In this document: positions 1 through 7,731 of the stretch, one piece after another | How positions within the stretch are numbered: the stretch's first letter is position 1 | Layout: every line of letters starts with the position of its first letter | Origin: SAR202 cluster bacterium | GTDB lineage: Bacteria; Chloroflexota; Dehalococcoidia; Lucifugimonadales; VXLM01 | Length of the DNA: 40,603 nucleotides | Direction of reading: 5' to 3' | Assembly (NCBI GenBank): GCA_022448725.1 | Contig: JAKUTR010000019.1 | Coordinates: 1-40,603, forward strand | Program-made: the position numbers and the translations under genes | Notes under the pieces: model-generated | Seen by the model: the letters and a program-made list of their open reading frames with translations, nothing else | What the model was told of the DNA's origin: nothing | The model's database searches: none

Positions 1-161
1 CAGCAAAACACTCAGCGTTATGGGGGAATGTCCCTGTCAAGCTTCCCTTAGAAGATCGCTCATTGACCCTGTATCCGGTGGCATACCGATGGCTGGGGGG
101 TGACCAGAGTGGAAGTGTTCAGACAACAGAGGAAGCTCGATCCATGAAACTCTTTACCTAA
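1..161 (+). CDS. C-terminal end of an unidentified protein (cut by window edge)
   Basis: An open frame runs from the first bases of the window to a TAA at 159-161 with no stop before it, giving about 52 residues that end in RSMKLFT. The start lies outside the window. I do not recognise the family: the tail has no metal-binding, membrane or repeat signature. It reads toward the tRNA pair that lies on the opposite strand, and a hairpin at 226-251 separates them. It could be a chance open frame, but its length up to a clean stop and its normal residue mix favour a real gene end. Confidence 0.45.
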   Translation, partial: AKHSALWGNVPVKLPLEDRSLTLYPVAYRWLGGDQSGSVQTTEEARSMKLFT

Positions 162-225
162 TATAGATGGAGCGCGGGAGTCAAATTCGCTTAATGCGAA
201 GCTCTTGAGTTCACCATCTGCTCTA

Positions 226-251
226 TCACGTATCTCTACGGAGATACGTGA
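226..251. terminator. Perfect 11-bp inverted repeat, probable bidirectional terminator
   Basis: TCACGTATCTC (226-236) and GAGATACGTGA (241-251) are exact reverse complements around a TACG tetraloop. It sits between the end of the left-edge frame and the 3' end of the minus-strand tRNA-Arg, where a shared terminator is expected. There is no T-run on either side, so efficient intrinsic termination is uncertain. A weaker repeat (TTCGC/GCGAA, 186-200) lies just upstream. Confidence 0.4.
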
Positions 252-301
252 CCAACTTCAGGGCAGTTATCGTGTCTGACAGCACCGTAGCTGTGGTGTT
301 G

Positions 302-377
302 TGGCGCGCCTGGAGGGACTCGAACCCCCGACACCTGGTTCCGAAGACCAGTGCTCTATCCGCTGAGCTACAGGCGC
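302..377 (-). tRNA. tRNA-Arg (anticodon TCG)
   Basis: On the minus strand the acceptor stem GCGCCTG (377-371) pairs with CAGGCGC (312-306), the discriminator is G (305), and the CCA end is encoded (304-302). The anticodon stem CTGGT/ACCAG closes the loop CTTCGGA, giving anticodon TCG, which reads CGA. The T-arm contains the GGTTCGAGTCC core. It lies 16 bases downstream of tRNA-His on the same strand and is probably co-transcribed with it. Confidence 0.96.
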
Positions 378-393
378 ACGACGGAGGTGGTGC

Positions 394-471
394 TGGGGTG
401 AGCGAAGGGATTCGAACCCTCGATCTCCAGGGCCACAACCTGGCGCCTTAACCAACTTGGCCACGCCCACC
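394..471 (-). tRNA. tRNA-His (anticodon GTG)
   Basis: Acceptor GTGGGCG pairs with CGCTCAC. The anticodon stem CCAGG/CCTGG closes the loop TTGTGGC, giving anticodon GTG. The histidine identity pair is visible: an encoded G at position -1 (base 471) opposite discriminator C (397). CCA is encoded (396-394). It is the first gene of a tRNA-His/tRNA-Arg pair with a promoter just upstream. Confidence 0.96.
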
Positions 472-481
472 TCAGAGAAAA

Positions 482-511
482 ATTCTAGCACCCGGTCGCG
501 AAATCGGTCAA
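482..511 (-). promoter_or_regulatory. Sigma70-type promoter for the tRNA-His/tRNA-Arg pair
   Basis: On the minus strand TTGACC (511-506) is followed after 18 bases by TAGAAT (487-482). The -10 box ends 11 bases before the tRNA-His 5' end, so the leader would be only a few bases long, as is common for tRNA operons. Confidence 0.6.
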
Positions 512-610
512 CGAAGACTAAAAGATTATCTATCTATTGGTTCAGTAAGAGCTTTAGTAGATACAGGGTTAGCCGGTTAATAACCAGTGTCCGCTAACAA
601 TAAGCTTGTG

Positions 611-937
611 TTATATGGTCGATCCTGTAGAAGGAGGTTCTAGAACAGAAGTCATTGGTTTTGACGTTAGTGATTCCATGAGATCTGCAACCAAGATGTC
701 AGTCTTAGTGTGATGTCTTAGTGGCAGGCTAGGATCATGGCTGTAGAGGTTCTTGCGCCCACTTTTGTGGCGTTGGATATAACCTGCTGTTTCAAGATCA
801 GAAATAATCTTGTGGGTGGTTCGTTCAGTTATTCCCACGTGAGCTGCTATCTCTCGCGCCGTATGGTCCGGGTTATGATAGATGTAGCTCAGCACCAAGC
901 CGTGGTTAGTTATGAAGGTCCATCCAGAGGTAGTCAA
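611..937 (-). CDS. Small winged helix-turn-helix transcriptional regulator
   Basis: A 108-residue protein that is almost entirely one winged-HTH domain. Residues about 24-60 (HTAREIAAHVGITERTTHKI) form the HTH, followed by the wing (AGYIQRHKSGRKNLY). No ligand-binding or second domain is seen. Single-domain proteins of this MarR/ArsR-like shape, with the 'HGLVL.YI..NPD.T.REIA' opening, are widespread in Actinobacteria and Chloroflexi. The start is read as TTG at 937 with GGAGG 10 bases upstream; the nearby ATG out of frame ends after four codons. It is divergent from the barrel-protein gene at 1031 with 93 bases between them, so it may control that gene and itself (inference). The effector is unknown. 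Confidence 0.8.
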   Translation of the reverse strand: MTTSGWTFITNHGLVLSYIYHNPDHTAREIAAHVGITERTTHKIISDLETAGYIQRHKSGRKNLYSHDPSLPLRHHTKTDILVADLMESLTSKPMTSVLEPPSTGSTI

Positions 938-1030
938 ATTGCACTCATCCTCCTCGCCACCTTGATCGTAACATAGCTACATATCATATGCCCAGCAAAC
1001 AGATTTATCCAAACACCCGGAGGTCTGGCC

Positions 1031-2500
1031 TTGTTATTCCATAAAAATCGTAAGCGGAGAGTTATATTTAACGACGATGCTGATCAGCAGTTTGTTCGGA
1101 AAGCTGGCCCTCCTCTTAATGTAAGAGACGAGGAATCATTTATAAATGCACGTACAACGCCTACTTTCGATACCCATGTAGATACGTATGTTTGGTGTGT
1201 GGGGAATGGCGCTGATCCTCCATGGGGACGCTGGGCAGAAACACTGGATTATGAAATCCAACCTTTTCTGGGAGATATCGATCAGGCTGCGGATAGTATC
1301 ATTGATGCTTGTCATGCCAACGGTATGGAAGTCTGGGCTTCCTTCCGTATCAACGACCTGCACGATGCCAGTGCCCAAAGTATTGAGGATACTAACGATC
1401 CTCTGAAAGCACGGCACCCCGAGTACTTGCTAGGGACCATAGAGGATCGCAGCCTTGGAACCGAGTTCGTTGAAAGTCATTCATGGTCGGCTTTCAACTT
1501 TGAGCGTGCCGAGGTACGCCAACATCGTCTCGAGTACATAAAAAATGACGCAGCGGCACATGACTTTGATGGATATGAGTTAGATTTCACTCGCTTCATA
1601 TTGAATTTTCCACAAGGCAGAGAGCGCGTACTAGCTCCCCTTATGACTGACTTCCTCCGTGATTTCCGCTCAGAACTAGACTTCATCGGTCGTAGACGGG
1701 GGCGTCCTTACACGCTGGTTACGCATGTACCGGATTCACTTGAGACTTCTCTCAATCTTGGATTAGACGTGGAGACATGGGTGTCCGACGGTTTGGTAGA
1801 TGTCTTGGTTGTTGGGATGGGTTTTATGCCTAATGCTCTTCGGCTGGGGCAATGGAAAGAATTGAGCGAACGTTACAACACTCCCATATATCCATCGCTA
1901 AATACGAGACCGCTCTTCCGCATGTACAAAGACAGATTTAAACGGGACGCTTCGTTGGAAGAATACATCCGAGGTGCTGCCGCACGCTGGTGGCAGGACG
2001 GTTCAGATGGTATCTATCTTTTTAATCTCTTCACCCACTATGAACACAAAGGCTTCGGTCCGTTAGACAAAAAATTCGTCTACCCAGCACTCGCTGATAT
2101 TGGGGAGCCTGCTGCACTTATCGGTAAAGACAAGATCTACGGAATAGAGGGGCCAGGAGGTATGTTTAATCAAGCCTCAGAGGCCGCTGTACTACCTGTG
2201 CCATTGGATATACACGAACGTAGGTTACCACTGAACATTGGCCCTGACGCTGAGGATCCGAGGGCACGTTTCCAAATTCATGTTTGGACCAGTCATGAGG
2301 CTGTTGACGTGAAGGTTTGGATACGGCTAAACCATGTATTACTACAAACTGTGTGGCAAAATGGCTGCTACACAGTGGAGGTGCCTGACGGCATCTTATT
2401 GGTTGGCCGTAATGAACTCTCAGTGTTTTGTAACGTTGAACTTACCACCTCGGACACCGCGATCATTGTTCATGAGATTCTGGTCTCAGTGAAGTACTAG
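1031..2500 (+). CDS. Glycosidase-like (GHL10/DUF187-type) beta/alpha-barrel protein, orphan
   Basis: A 489-residue protein with no signal peptide. The region around residues 45-350 looks like a TIM barrel: an acidic strand end DFDGYELDF (178-186), a THVPDS strand, LGLDVETW (243-250), and late strands ending YPSLNT and DGIYLFN. The C-terminal about 110 residues look like a beta-sandwich (FQIHVWTSHEAVDVKVWIRL). The 'DG.ELDF' motif resembles the catalytic-side motif of glycosyl hydrolase-like family 10, but I cannot assign a substrate. The TTG start at 1031 has GGAGG 7 bases upstream. The protein at 26360-27940 shares the FND/YND N-terminus, the DG.ELDF motif and LGLDVETW, so the two are distant paralogues. 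It is divergent from the winged-HTH gene. Confidence 0.7.
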   Translation: MLFHKNRKRRVIFNDDADQQFVRKAGPPLNVRDEESFINARTTPTFDTHVDTYVWCVGNGADPPWGRWAETLDYEIQPFLGDIDQAADSIIDACHANGMEVWASFRINDLHDASAQSIEDTNDPLKARHPEYLLGTIEDRSLGTEFVESHSWSAFNFERAEVRQHRLEYIKNDAAAHDFDGYELDFTRFILNFPQGRERVLAPLMTDFLRDFRSELDFIGRRRGRPYTLVTHVPDSLETSLNLGLDVETWVSDGLVDVLVVGMGFMPNALRLGQWKELSERYNTPIYPSLNTRPLFRMYKDRFKRDASLEEYIRGAAARWWQDGSDGIYLFNLFTHYEHKGFGPLDKKFVYPALADIGEPAALIGKDKIYGIEGPGGMFNQASEAAVLPVPLDIHERRLPLNIGPDAEDPRARFQIHVWTSHEAVDVKVWIRLNHVLLQTVWQNGCYTVEVPDGILLVGRNELSVFCNVELTTSDTAIIVHEILVSVKY

Positions 2501-2557
2501 TTGGGTAGAACTGCCATCTCAAACTCTTACCGAGGGTGCGAATGGAGCCTTCTTAAG

Positions 2558-4057
2558 TCACTCGGCCAATACTTGCGTAAGTTTTACTAAAGTCCGAACA
2601 GGGACTCCTGTCGCTCCTTTGGGAGCGTGGCCCGTGGTGCTTTTTGCCATGGACGTGCCAGCAATGTCGAGATGCGCCCACTCAGCATCTCCAACGAACT
2701 CTCCAATGATCAGAGCTCCCGTTATGGAGCCAGCAGGTCGTCCCCCTGTATTCTTTATGTCAGCAATATCACTCTTGTACAAATCTTTGTACTCTTCAAA
2801 CGTTGGGAGATGCCACATTTTTTCACCGGTTTGGCGTCCACATTCAATGATGGCATCGGTTAGCAATTGGCTATTTCCGAAAACTCCTGTGCAAGTGTAG
2901 CCAAGGGTTGTGATAATCGCTCCTGTTAACGTCGCTACGTCAACTATCCGTGAGAATCCTTTTGAATGAGCGTAAGCAACCGTATCTGCAAGGACGAGTC
3001 TCCCCTCAGCGTCGGTGTTGTCAATTTCAATCGTTTTTCCTGTCATCGTTTTAACTACGTCTCCAGGGCGCTGGGCACTGCCACCGGGCATATTCTCCGC
3101 CGCAGCGACAAAGCCAGAAACATTGATTTTCGGTTTTAGGGCGGCAATAGCTTTCATTGCGGATATGACTGCAGCACCTCCGGCCATATCGCCTTTCATT
3201 GCACCCATATTGGCGGCGGGTTTGAGTGAAATGCCGCCACTGTCGAAAGTGATACCTTTGCCAACTATCGCAAGATTATTCGCTTCGTTCTCAGGATCCC
3301 CTTTATAGTGAAGTTCGATTAACTTTGGATCTTCTTTGCTTCCCTGGGCGACTCCTAGGAGTGCCCCCATACCAAGTTCCTGCATATGTTCGCGGTCCAT
3401 GATATTGCTGTCTAAATCTGACGTGGCTGCTATATCAAGTGCACGTTCTGAAAGGGTGGTGGGGGTCATATCATTTGCGGGAGTATTGACCATGTCACGA
3501 CATAGTGTCGTAGCTTCAACTAGGAGCTTTGCCTCTATAGAAGCTTCCTTAATTTCCTGGATTTTCGACTTGTCTATCTCGGTTATCTCTAGAACTTCGA
3601 GCTTGTCATTACTCTTTGTAGACTTGTAGTCGTTAAATCTGTATTTTCCTAGCAGAGTTCCTTCCACAACCGCCATTACTGACTCGCTGGTTTCCAGTCC
3701 TCCAGTATTTGTTCCATGTGTGATAGTAGCCATTTTCTTCACACCCAGCTTCTGGATATATCTTGCGACTGTCCCTGAGGTATTTCTGGCCACGTTAGAG
3801 TCAAACTTCTTGGGCGCCCCTAAGCCAAGTACAACCACACGCGGTGAGGATATTTTCCCGAACGTGTGAATGAGAGTTATCTCACCTTGCTTACCTTTGA
3901 TTTCACCCTCCCCAATTAGTGAAGAGATAGCCCCATCTAAAGCATCGTCGACAGCACCCGTTGCTCCGTCGAGACGTTTAACGTCCTCAAAGAGGTTTAC
4001 GACAATTGCTCCTACATCCCGAGTTGAGATATCTCCATGCACAACTTTAATCTGCAT
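2558..4057 (-). CDS. pepA: Leucyl aminopeptidase (peptidase family M17)
   Basis: A cytosolic exopeptidase that removes N-terminal residues, using two metal ions. From the chosen start it is 499 residues, normal for M17. The family signature NTDAEGRL is at 347-354, and the lysine and first metal-binding aspartate are in GKGITFDSGG (K267, D272). MKGDMAGGAAV adds further metal and structural residues. The N-terminal about 170 residues match the hexamer-forming M17 N-domain. I place the start at ATG 4057 because GGAG lies 9 bases upstream; an in-frame ATG at 4090 would add 11 residues but has no ribosome site. It is convergent with the barrel protein gene, about 57 bases from its stop. Confidence 0.95.
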   Translation of the reverse strand: MQIKVVHGDISTRDVGAIVVNLFEDVKRLDGATGAVDDALDGAISSLIGEGEIKGKQGEITLIHTFGKISSPRVVVLGLGAPKKFDSNVARNTSGTVARYIQKLGVKKMATITHGTNTGGLETSESVMAVVEGTLLGKYRFNDYKSTKSNDKLEVLEITEIDKSKIQEIKEASIEAKLLVEATTLCRDMVNTPANDMTPTTLSERALDIAATSDLDSNIMDREHMQELGMGALLGVAQGSKEDPKLIELHYKGDPENEANNLAIVGKGITFDSGGISLKPAANMGAMKGDMAGGAAVISAMKAIAALKPKINVSGFVAAAENMPGGSAQRPGDVVKTMTGKTIEIDNTDAEGRLVLADTVAYAHSKGFSRIVDVATLTGAIITTLGYTCTGVFGNSQLLTDAIIECGRQTGEKMWHLPTFEEYKDLYKSDIADIKNTGGRPAGSITGALIIGEFVGDAEWAHLDIAGTSMAKSTTGHAPKGATGVPVRTLVKLTQVLAE

Positions 4058-4116
4058 ATAGTTTGTCTCCGAATCCTTGGTATATCCCATTATAGGGCAG
4101 CGCAGGGTTAGAAGTT

Positions 4117-4125
4117 TGTTATAAT
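4117..4125 (+). promoter_or_regulatory. Extended -10 promoter for the aminotransferase gene
   Basis: TGT directly precedes a perfect TATAAT (4120-4125), forming an extended -10 element. No convincing -35 box is present 16-18 bases upstream, which is typical of extended -10 promoters. It lies 73 bases before the TTG start at 4199. Confidence 0.55.
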
Positions 4126-4198
4126 CTGGCGGCTAGGGATTAGTAATTTTGGAAACTATCTGCAACGTGGACGTACACGTTGATTTGAGGAGAAAATA

Positions 4199-5485
4199 TT
4201 GAACCAAAGAACCTCAAGCGTAAAGGAACAGAGGCTACTGCAAAAAGCCGCTAAGTATATGCCCGGAGGCAGTAATGGCAACATGATCCATATGGATGTT
4301 GTCATCGAACGAGGAGAAGGCTCGCACGTCTGGGATGTTAGTGGAAATGAGTATGTTGACTATGCTCTTGGCTCTGGGCCCATGTTTATAGGCCACGCGC
4401 ACCCGGATGTTGTCAAAGAAGTTCAGGAAAGGATGACCAAAAGCTCAACATTTTTTGCGTTGGTTGAGCCTGCTATCGAACTGGCCGAGGAAATTTGTAG
4501 CGCGATGCCTTGCGCTGAAAATATTAGGTATGCTAGTGGAGGTTCTGAGGCAACCCTGTTCGCAATGCGAGCTGCTCGTGCCTACCGAGGGCGCGACAAA
4601 ATCATGAAATTTGAAGGTGGTTACCACGGTATGAGTGACTACGCTCTGATGAGTCTCGCCCCTTCGAACCCTGCTGACTTTCCTGACCCGGTTCCAGACT
4701 CGGCTGGTATCCCGAAATCAATACGGGATGAGATGTTAATTGCTCCATTTAATGATCTTGAAACCACTACGGCACTCATCGATCAGTATCATGACGAGCT
4801 TGGGGGAGTGATCGTAGAAGCTTTCCAAAGAGTTATTTCTCCAAAGCCTGGCTTCCTCAAGGGGTTGCGTGACATCACCAGCCACTATGGGATTCCGCTG
4901 ATCTTTGACGAGATTGTGACTGGCTTTCGGTTGTCCTATGGAGGCGCGCAATCGTACTATGGTGTGACTCCTGACCTGTGTTCCCTTGGCAAGATTGTTG
5001 GAGGAGGGTTTGCACTTTCTGCGGTAGCGGGTAAAGAGGAATTTATGAAAGTGTTCGATTCTGCGAACTCTAGCGAGACCGGCCCTATGCCTCAGGTCGG
5101 AACCCTTAATGGCAATCCAATTGCTACAGTTGCTGGCCTTTCTACTTTGAGGGTTCTTCGTGAGACCGCTGGTATTTATGAGAACACGTTTGCTAAAGGA
5201 CGCAGGTTACAGCAAGGTATTAGAGAGGTACTAGACAAGGCAGAAATTCCCGCCCAGGTTATTGGTCATGATGCGCTTTTCGATGTGTATTTCACTGGGG
5301 ATGAGATATACGATTATCGTGGGACTCTAAAGGCTGATAAATCAAAGACTATTATGCTTAATAGTCTTCTTCTGGAAAGAGGGATTTTTAAGGGGGAAAC
5401 GAAATTTTATGTTTCTACTGCCCATTCAGATGCCGATATTGATTTCACTCTTGATGCCTTCAACTCCGCCGTTGGTGAACTGTAA
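4199..5485 (+). CDS. Class III PLP aminotransferase, glutamate-1-semialdehyde aminomutase-like
   Basis: A 428-residue fold-type I PLP enzyme. Visible elements are the entrance region YALGSGPMFIGHAHPDV, the cofactor phosphate motif SGGSEATLFAMRAARA (114-129), the pyridine-binding FDEIVTGFR (aspartate 237), and the Schiff-base lysine K265 in SLGKIVGGG. Overall layout and length match HemL and the many HemL-like transaminases. Being alone, with no heme biosynthesis neighbour, it is more safely called an HemL-like aminotransferase of unknown substrate. The start is TTG 4199 with GAGGAG 6 bases upstream. Nothing in the active-site motifs looks damaged. Confidence 0.88.
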   Translation: MNQRTSSVKEQRLLQKAAKYMPGGSNGNMIHMDVVIERGEGSHVWDVSGNEYVDYALGSGPMFIGHAHPDVVKEVQERMTKSSTFFALVEPAIELAEEICSAMPCAENIRYASGGSEATLFAMRAARAYRGRDKIMKFEGGYHGMSDYALMSLAPSNPADFPDPVPDSAGIPKSIRDEMLIAPFNDLETTTALIDQYHDELGGVIVEAFQRVISPKPGFLKGLRDITSHYGIPLIFDEIVTGFRLSYGGAQSYYGVTPDLCSLGKIVGGGFALSAVAGKEEFMKVFDSANSSETGPMPQVGTLNGNPIATVAGLSTLRVLRETAGIYENTFAKGRRLQQGIREVLDKAEIPAQVIGHDALFDVYFTGDEIYDYRGTLKADKSKTIMLNSLLLERGIFKGETKFYVSTAHSDADIDFTLDAFNSAVGEL

Positions 5486-5924
5486 GATTCCGTAAGGAGC
5501 AAAATGGGCTGGCTCACGTATCTCAGCCAGCCTACCAAGCCTTGGGTGGTTATCGAGCCATGGACTTGTCTAAGATAAATACCAGAAAGATTCAGGGGGT
5601 ATATTTACGATATACGTTACATATATGCCCTTAATCGGTTGGTTTGTTGCATATAGGTCGTTGAATTGATAAGAAGCGTTAAATAATATCTCAAAACCCC
5701 TTGACATCGTGCGGATTCGAACGTACCGTACCGTCTTGGGGGGCTAGGTAGTTACTTGAGTGCTAGTTTCGGAGCTTCTGTAGAGTTCGCTAGAACTCTG
5801 CAGTTAGTCTTTGCTGGTCGATTCTCTTCTAACCTCTCAACCGCATGGGCGCCTAGGCGCTTTGCAAAATAAGTGACTGTCCCGGATGAAGCGGGGGTGT
5901 CACGAAAACTTAGGGAGGTGTTAC
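5486..5924. other. Long intergenic region with inverted repeats before the MBL-like gene
   Basis: No convincing gene is seen in these 439 bases. From left to right it holds a hairpin GGCTGGCT/AGCCAGCC (5507-5514, 5525-5532) just after the aminotransferase stop, probably a weak terminator without a T-run. TTGACA (5701-5706) is followed 17 bases later by a poor -10, TACCGT. There is an 18-base dyad AGAGTTC-GCTA-GAACTCT (5782-5799) and a 12-base perfect palindrome GCGCCTAGGCGC (5849-5860). The last two lie between the possible promoter and the MBL-like gene and could be operator sites. Confidence 0.45.
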
Positions 5925-6761
5925 ATGCAGCTGGGTACAACTTATGTCGACGTTGTAAGTGATGGTACCTATCATGTTGATGGCGGTGCGGTGTTTGGGC
6001 TCGTTCCCAAGGTTGAATGGGATATGTATCTTAAACCTGATCGCAAGAACCGAGTTCGTTTGGGGCTGAACTGTTTACTTATCCGGATGCCGAATATGAA
6101 TATACTGGTCGGCACGGGAGCGGGTACTAAACGGGCTGATAAATTAAAGGATACGTATGGTTTGAACGGGAACAAGCTGCAAAAAGGGCTCAAGAAGTTG
6201 GGTATAACCTCTCGGGATATAGACGTTGTGATCTTGCCTAACTTGCAGTTTGATACAGCTGGCGGCGCGACCAAGTTGGATCGATCAGGGAACGTGGTTC
6301 CAACTTTTCAGAAAGCCCAGCATCTTGTACAACGTGCTGCTTGGGATGAAGCTAATAATGTAACGGAAAGGAACCGGAAGCTATACAATGCCGACGATTT
6401 TGTACCCTTGGAGGAACAAGGTCTTCTAACCTTACTTGATGAGGACCATCAAATCGCTCCAGGTGTGCGTACTCAAGTGACTGGTGGATATACGGCAGGC
6501 CATCAGATTGTCCTTGTAGAAGTTGGCAGCGAGCGTATTGCGTTTATGTCCAACTTGGTCCCAACACCCTTTCACACTGCGTTGTCTACGATTACTGCAT
6601 TTGACAAGGATCCGAGTGCCGTTCTTGAACAGAAACGACGTATTGTTGGAATGGCAGTTAGTGAAGGTTGGCTAATGATTTTCGGGCATGCCAACGAACA
6701 AGTAGGAGCTTACATCGAGGAACGGAACGGGAAGTCTCAACTCCTACCAGTTGCCATTTAG
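5925..6761 (+). CDS. Metallo-beta-lactamase-fold protein with degraded metal site (probable pseudoenzyme)
   Basis: A 278-residue protein that follows the MBL-fold hydrolase template from end to end (VSDGTYHVDGGAVFGLVPK, LGLNCLLIR, VVPTF, AGHQIVLVEVGSE, LVPTPFHT, EGWLMIFGH). The metal ligands are mostly replaced. The HxHxDH motif is NLQFDT (N106, Q108, D110, T111), the fourth histidine is Y189 (GGYTAGH), the bridging aspartate is N210 (MSNLVPT), and the early DTG is GTG (63-65). D110 and H255 remain. Metal-dependent hydrolysis is therefore unlikely; a binding or regulatory role is possible (inference). The start is ATG 5925 with GGGAGGTG just upstream; an earlier in-frame ATG at 5886 lacks a ribosome site. 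A strong terminator follows, so it is a single-gene unit. Confidence 0.85.
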   Translation: MQLGTTYVDVVSDGTYHVDGGAVFGLVPKVEWDMYLKPDRKNRVRLGLNCLLIRMPNMNILVGTGAGTKRADKLKDTYGLNGNKLQKGLKKLGITSRDIDVVILPNLQFDTAGGATKLDRSGNVVPTFQKAQHLVQRAAWDEANNVTERNRKLYNADDFVPLEEQGLLTLLDEDHQIAPGVRTQVTGGYTAGHQIVLVEVGSERIAFMSNLVPTPFHTALSTITAFDKDPSAVLEQKRRIVGMAVSEGWLMIFGHANEQVGAYIEERNGKSQLLPVAI

Positions 6762-6783
6762 TCTGAAGGTTCCACGACCTCTT

Positions 6784-6820
6784 GAAAGGCGATTCAATCA
6801 GAATCGCCTTTCTTATTTTT
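6784..6820 (+). terminator. Rho-independent terminator after the MBL-like gene
   Basis: GAAAGGCGATTC (6784-6795) and GAATCGCCTTTC (6801-6812) form a perfect 12-bp stem with a 5-base loop, followed by TTATTTTT. It ends only 12 bases before the start codon of the next gene, so that gene must be read through it or carry a promoter inside the preceding gene. Confidence 0.9.
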
Positions 6821-6832
6821 CGGGTGCACTAA

Positions 6833-7600
6833 ATGCGATTAGATAATAAAGTCACACTTATCACGGGTGCAGGTTCCGGAATCGGAAGAGCAACTGCTTT
6901 GCTCTTCGCCTCCGAGGGGGCACAGGTGATGGTGTCTGATGTGGATGAGGATGCTGCATTAGTCACTGCAGATATGGTTCGTAAATCTGGTGGCACAGTT
7001 GGTATCTCTATTGGGGATGTTACAGAGGAGGGAACGGCGGCAAGAATAGTCCAACAAACGATTACTCAATTCAGTCAACTTCACGTACTGGTCAATAGTG
7101 CGGGGATAACTGCTAGGAATCTACCCTCTGATAGCAAGCCTTTCGACGTTTGGCGTCGAGTGATGGATGTGAATCTAAACGGAACTTACTTGATGTGTTG
7201 GAGCGCTGTGCCTGAAATGGAAAGGGCTGGGGGCGGCTCTATCTTGAACCTTGGTTCAATCATGAGCCACGTGGGCTATCCTCCCCAGTTTAAAAGTGGT
7301 TTCAACCCATACCCGGTTTCCAAAGGGGCGATCCTGCAGTTAACTCGTAACTTAGCTAATGATCTCGCTTCAAGAAATATTCGTGTGAACTGTCTAGCTC
7401 CTGGGTTTACCGAAACTAGTCTTACCGAGTCTCTCACAAAAGATCGGGAGACCCTTGCATTTCTTCAGAGTCGTCATCCGATGGGGCGCCTTGGAAAGCC
7501 AGAGGAAATTGCCCATGCTGCTCTATATCTGGTCTCTGACGATGCATCGTTTGTTACAGGAACGAGTCTAGCTGTTGACGGTGGGTATCTTGCTCAGTAG
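6833..7600 (+). CDS. Short-chain dehydrogenase/reductase (SDR, classical)
   Basis: A 255-residue NAD(P)-dependent oxidoreductase. It has the cofactor motif TGAGSGIG (11-18), NSAGI for the adenine ring side, the catalytic set N114, S142, Y160 and K164 (YPVSK), and the C-terminal 'TGTSLAVDGGY' typical of the FabG-like group. The position after the second beta-strand is aspartate (SDVDED), which usually favours NAD over NADP. The substrate cannot be told. It starts with ATG directly behind a terminator and has no clear ribosome site, so expression may depend on read-through or a leaderless transcript. Confidence 0.9.
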   Translation: MRLDNKVTLITGAGSGIGRATALLFASEGAQVMVSDVDEDAALVTADMVRKSGGTVGISIGDVTEEGTAARIVQQTITQFSQLHVLVNSAGITARNLPSDSKPFDVWRRVMDVNLNGTYLMCWSAVPEMERAGGGSILNLGSIMSHVGYPPQFKSGFNPYPVSKGAILQLTRNLANDLASRNIRVNCLAPGFTETSLTESLTKDRETLAFLQSRHPMGRLGKPEEIAHAALYLVSDDASFVTGTSLAVDGGYLAQ

Positions 7601-7731
7601 GTCGTAAACCTCCTTCCCCTCAGGATAATCTTCGCGATTAAGTTACCTGGGTATCAGGCTAGTTTTCAAAACTCGCTGATTGGAATACGGTTTCTTGTGC
7701 TCTGACGAGAATAGGTAAATATGTGTGCGCT

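Noticed and set aside
226-491. Three overlapping reading frames across both strands
   Set aside because: They lie over the tRNA-Arg and tRNA-His genes; their peptides (for example DSNPRHLVPKT) are translations of tRNA arms.
5752-5940. 62-residue minus-strand frame before the MBL-like gene
   Set aside because: It overlaps the true ribosome site and start of the MBL-like gene, has no ribosome site, and the peptide matches nothing I know.
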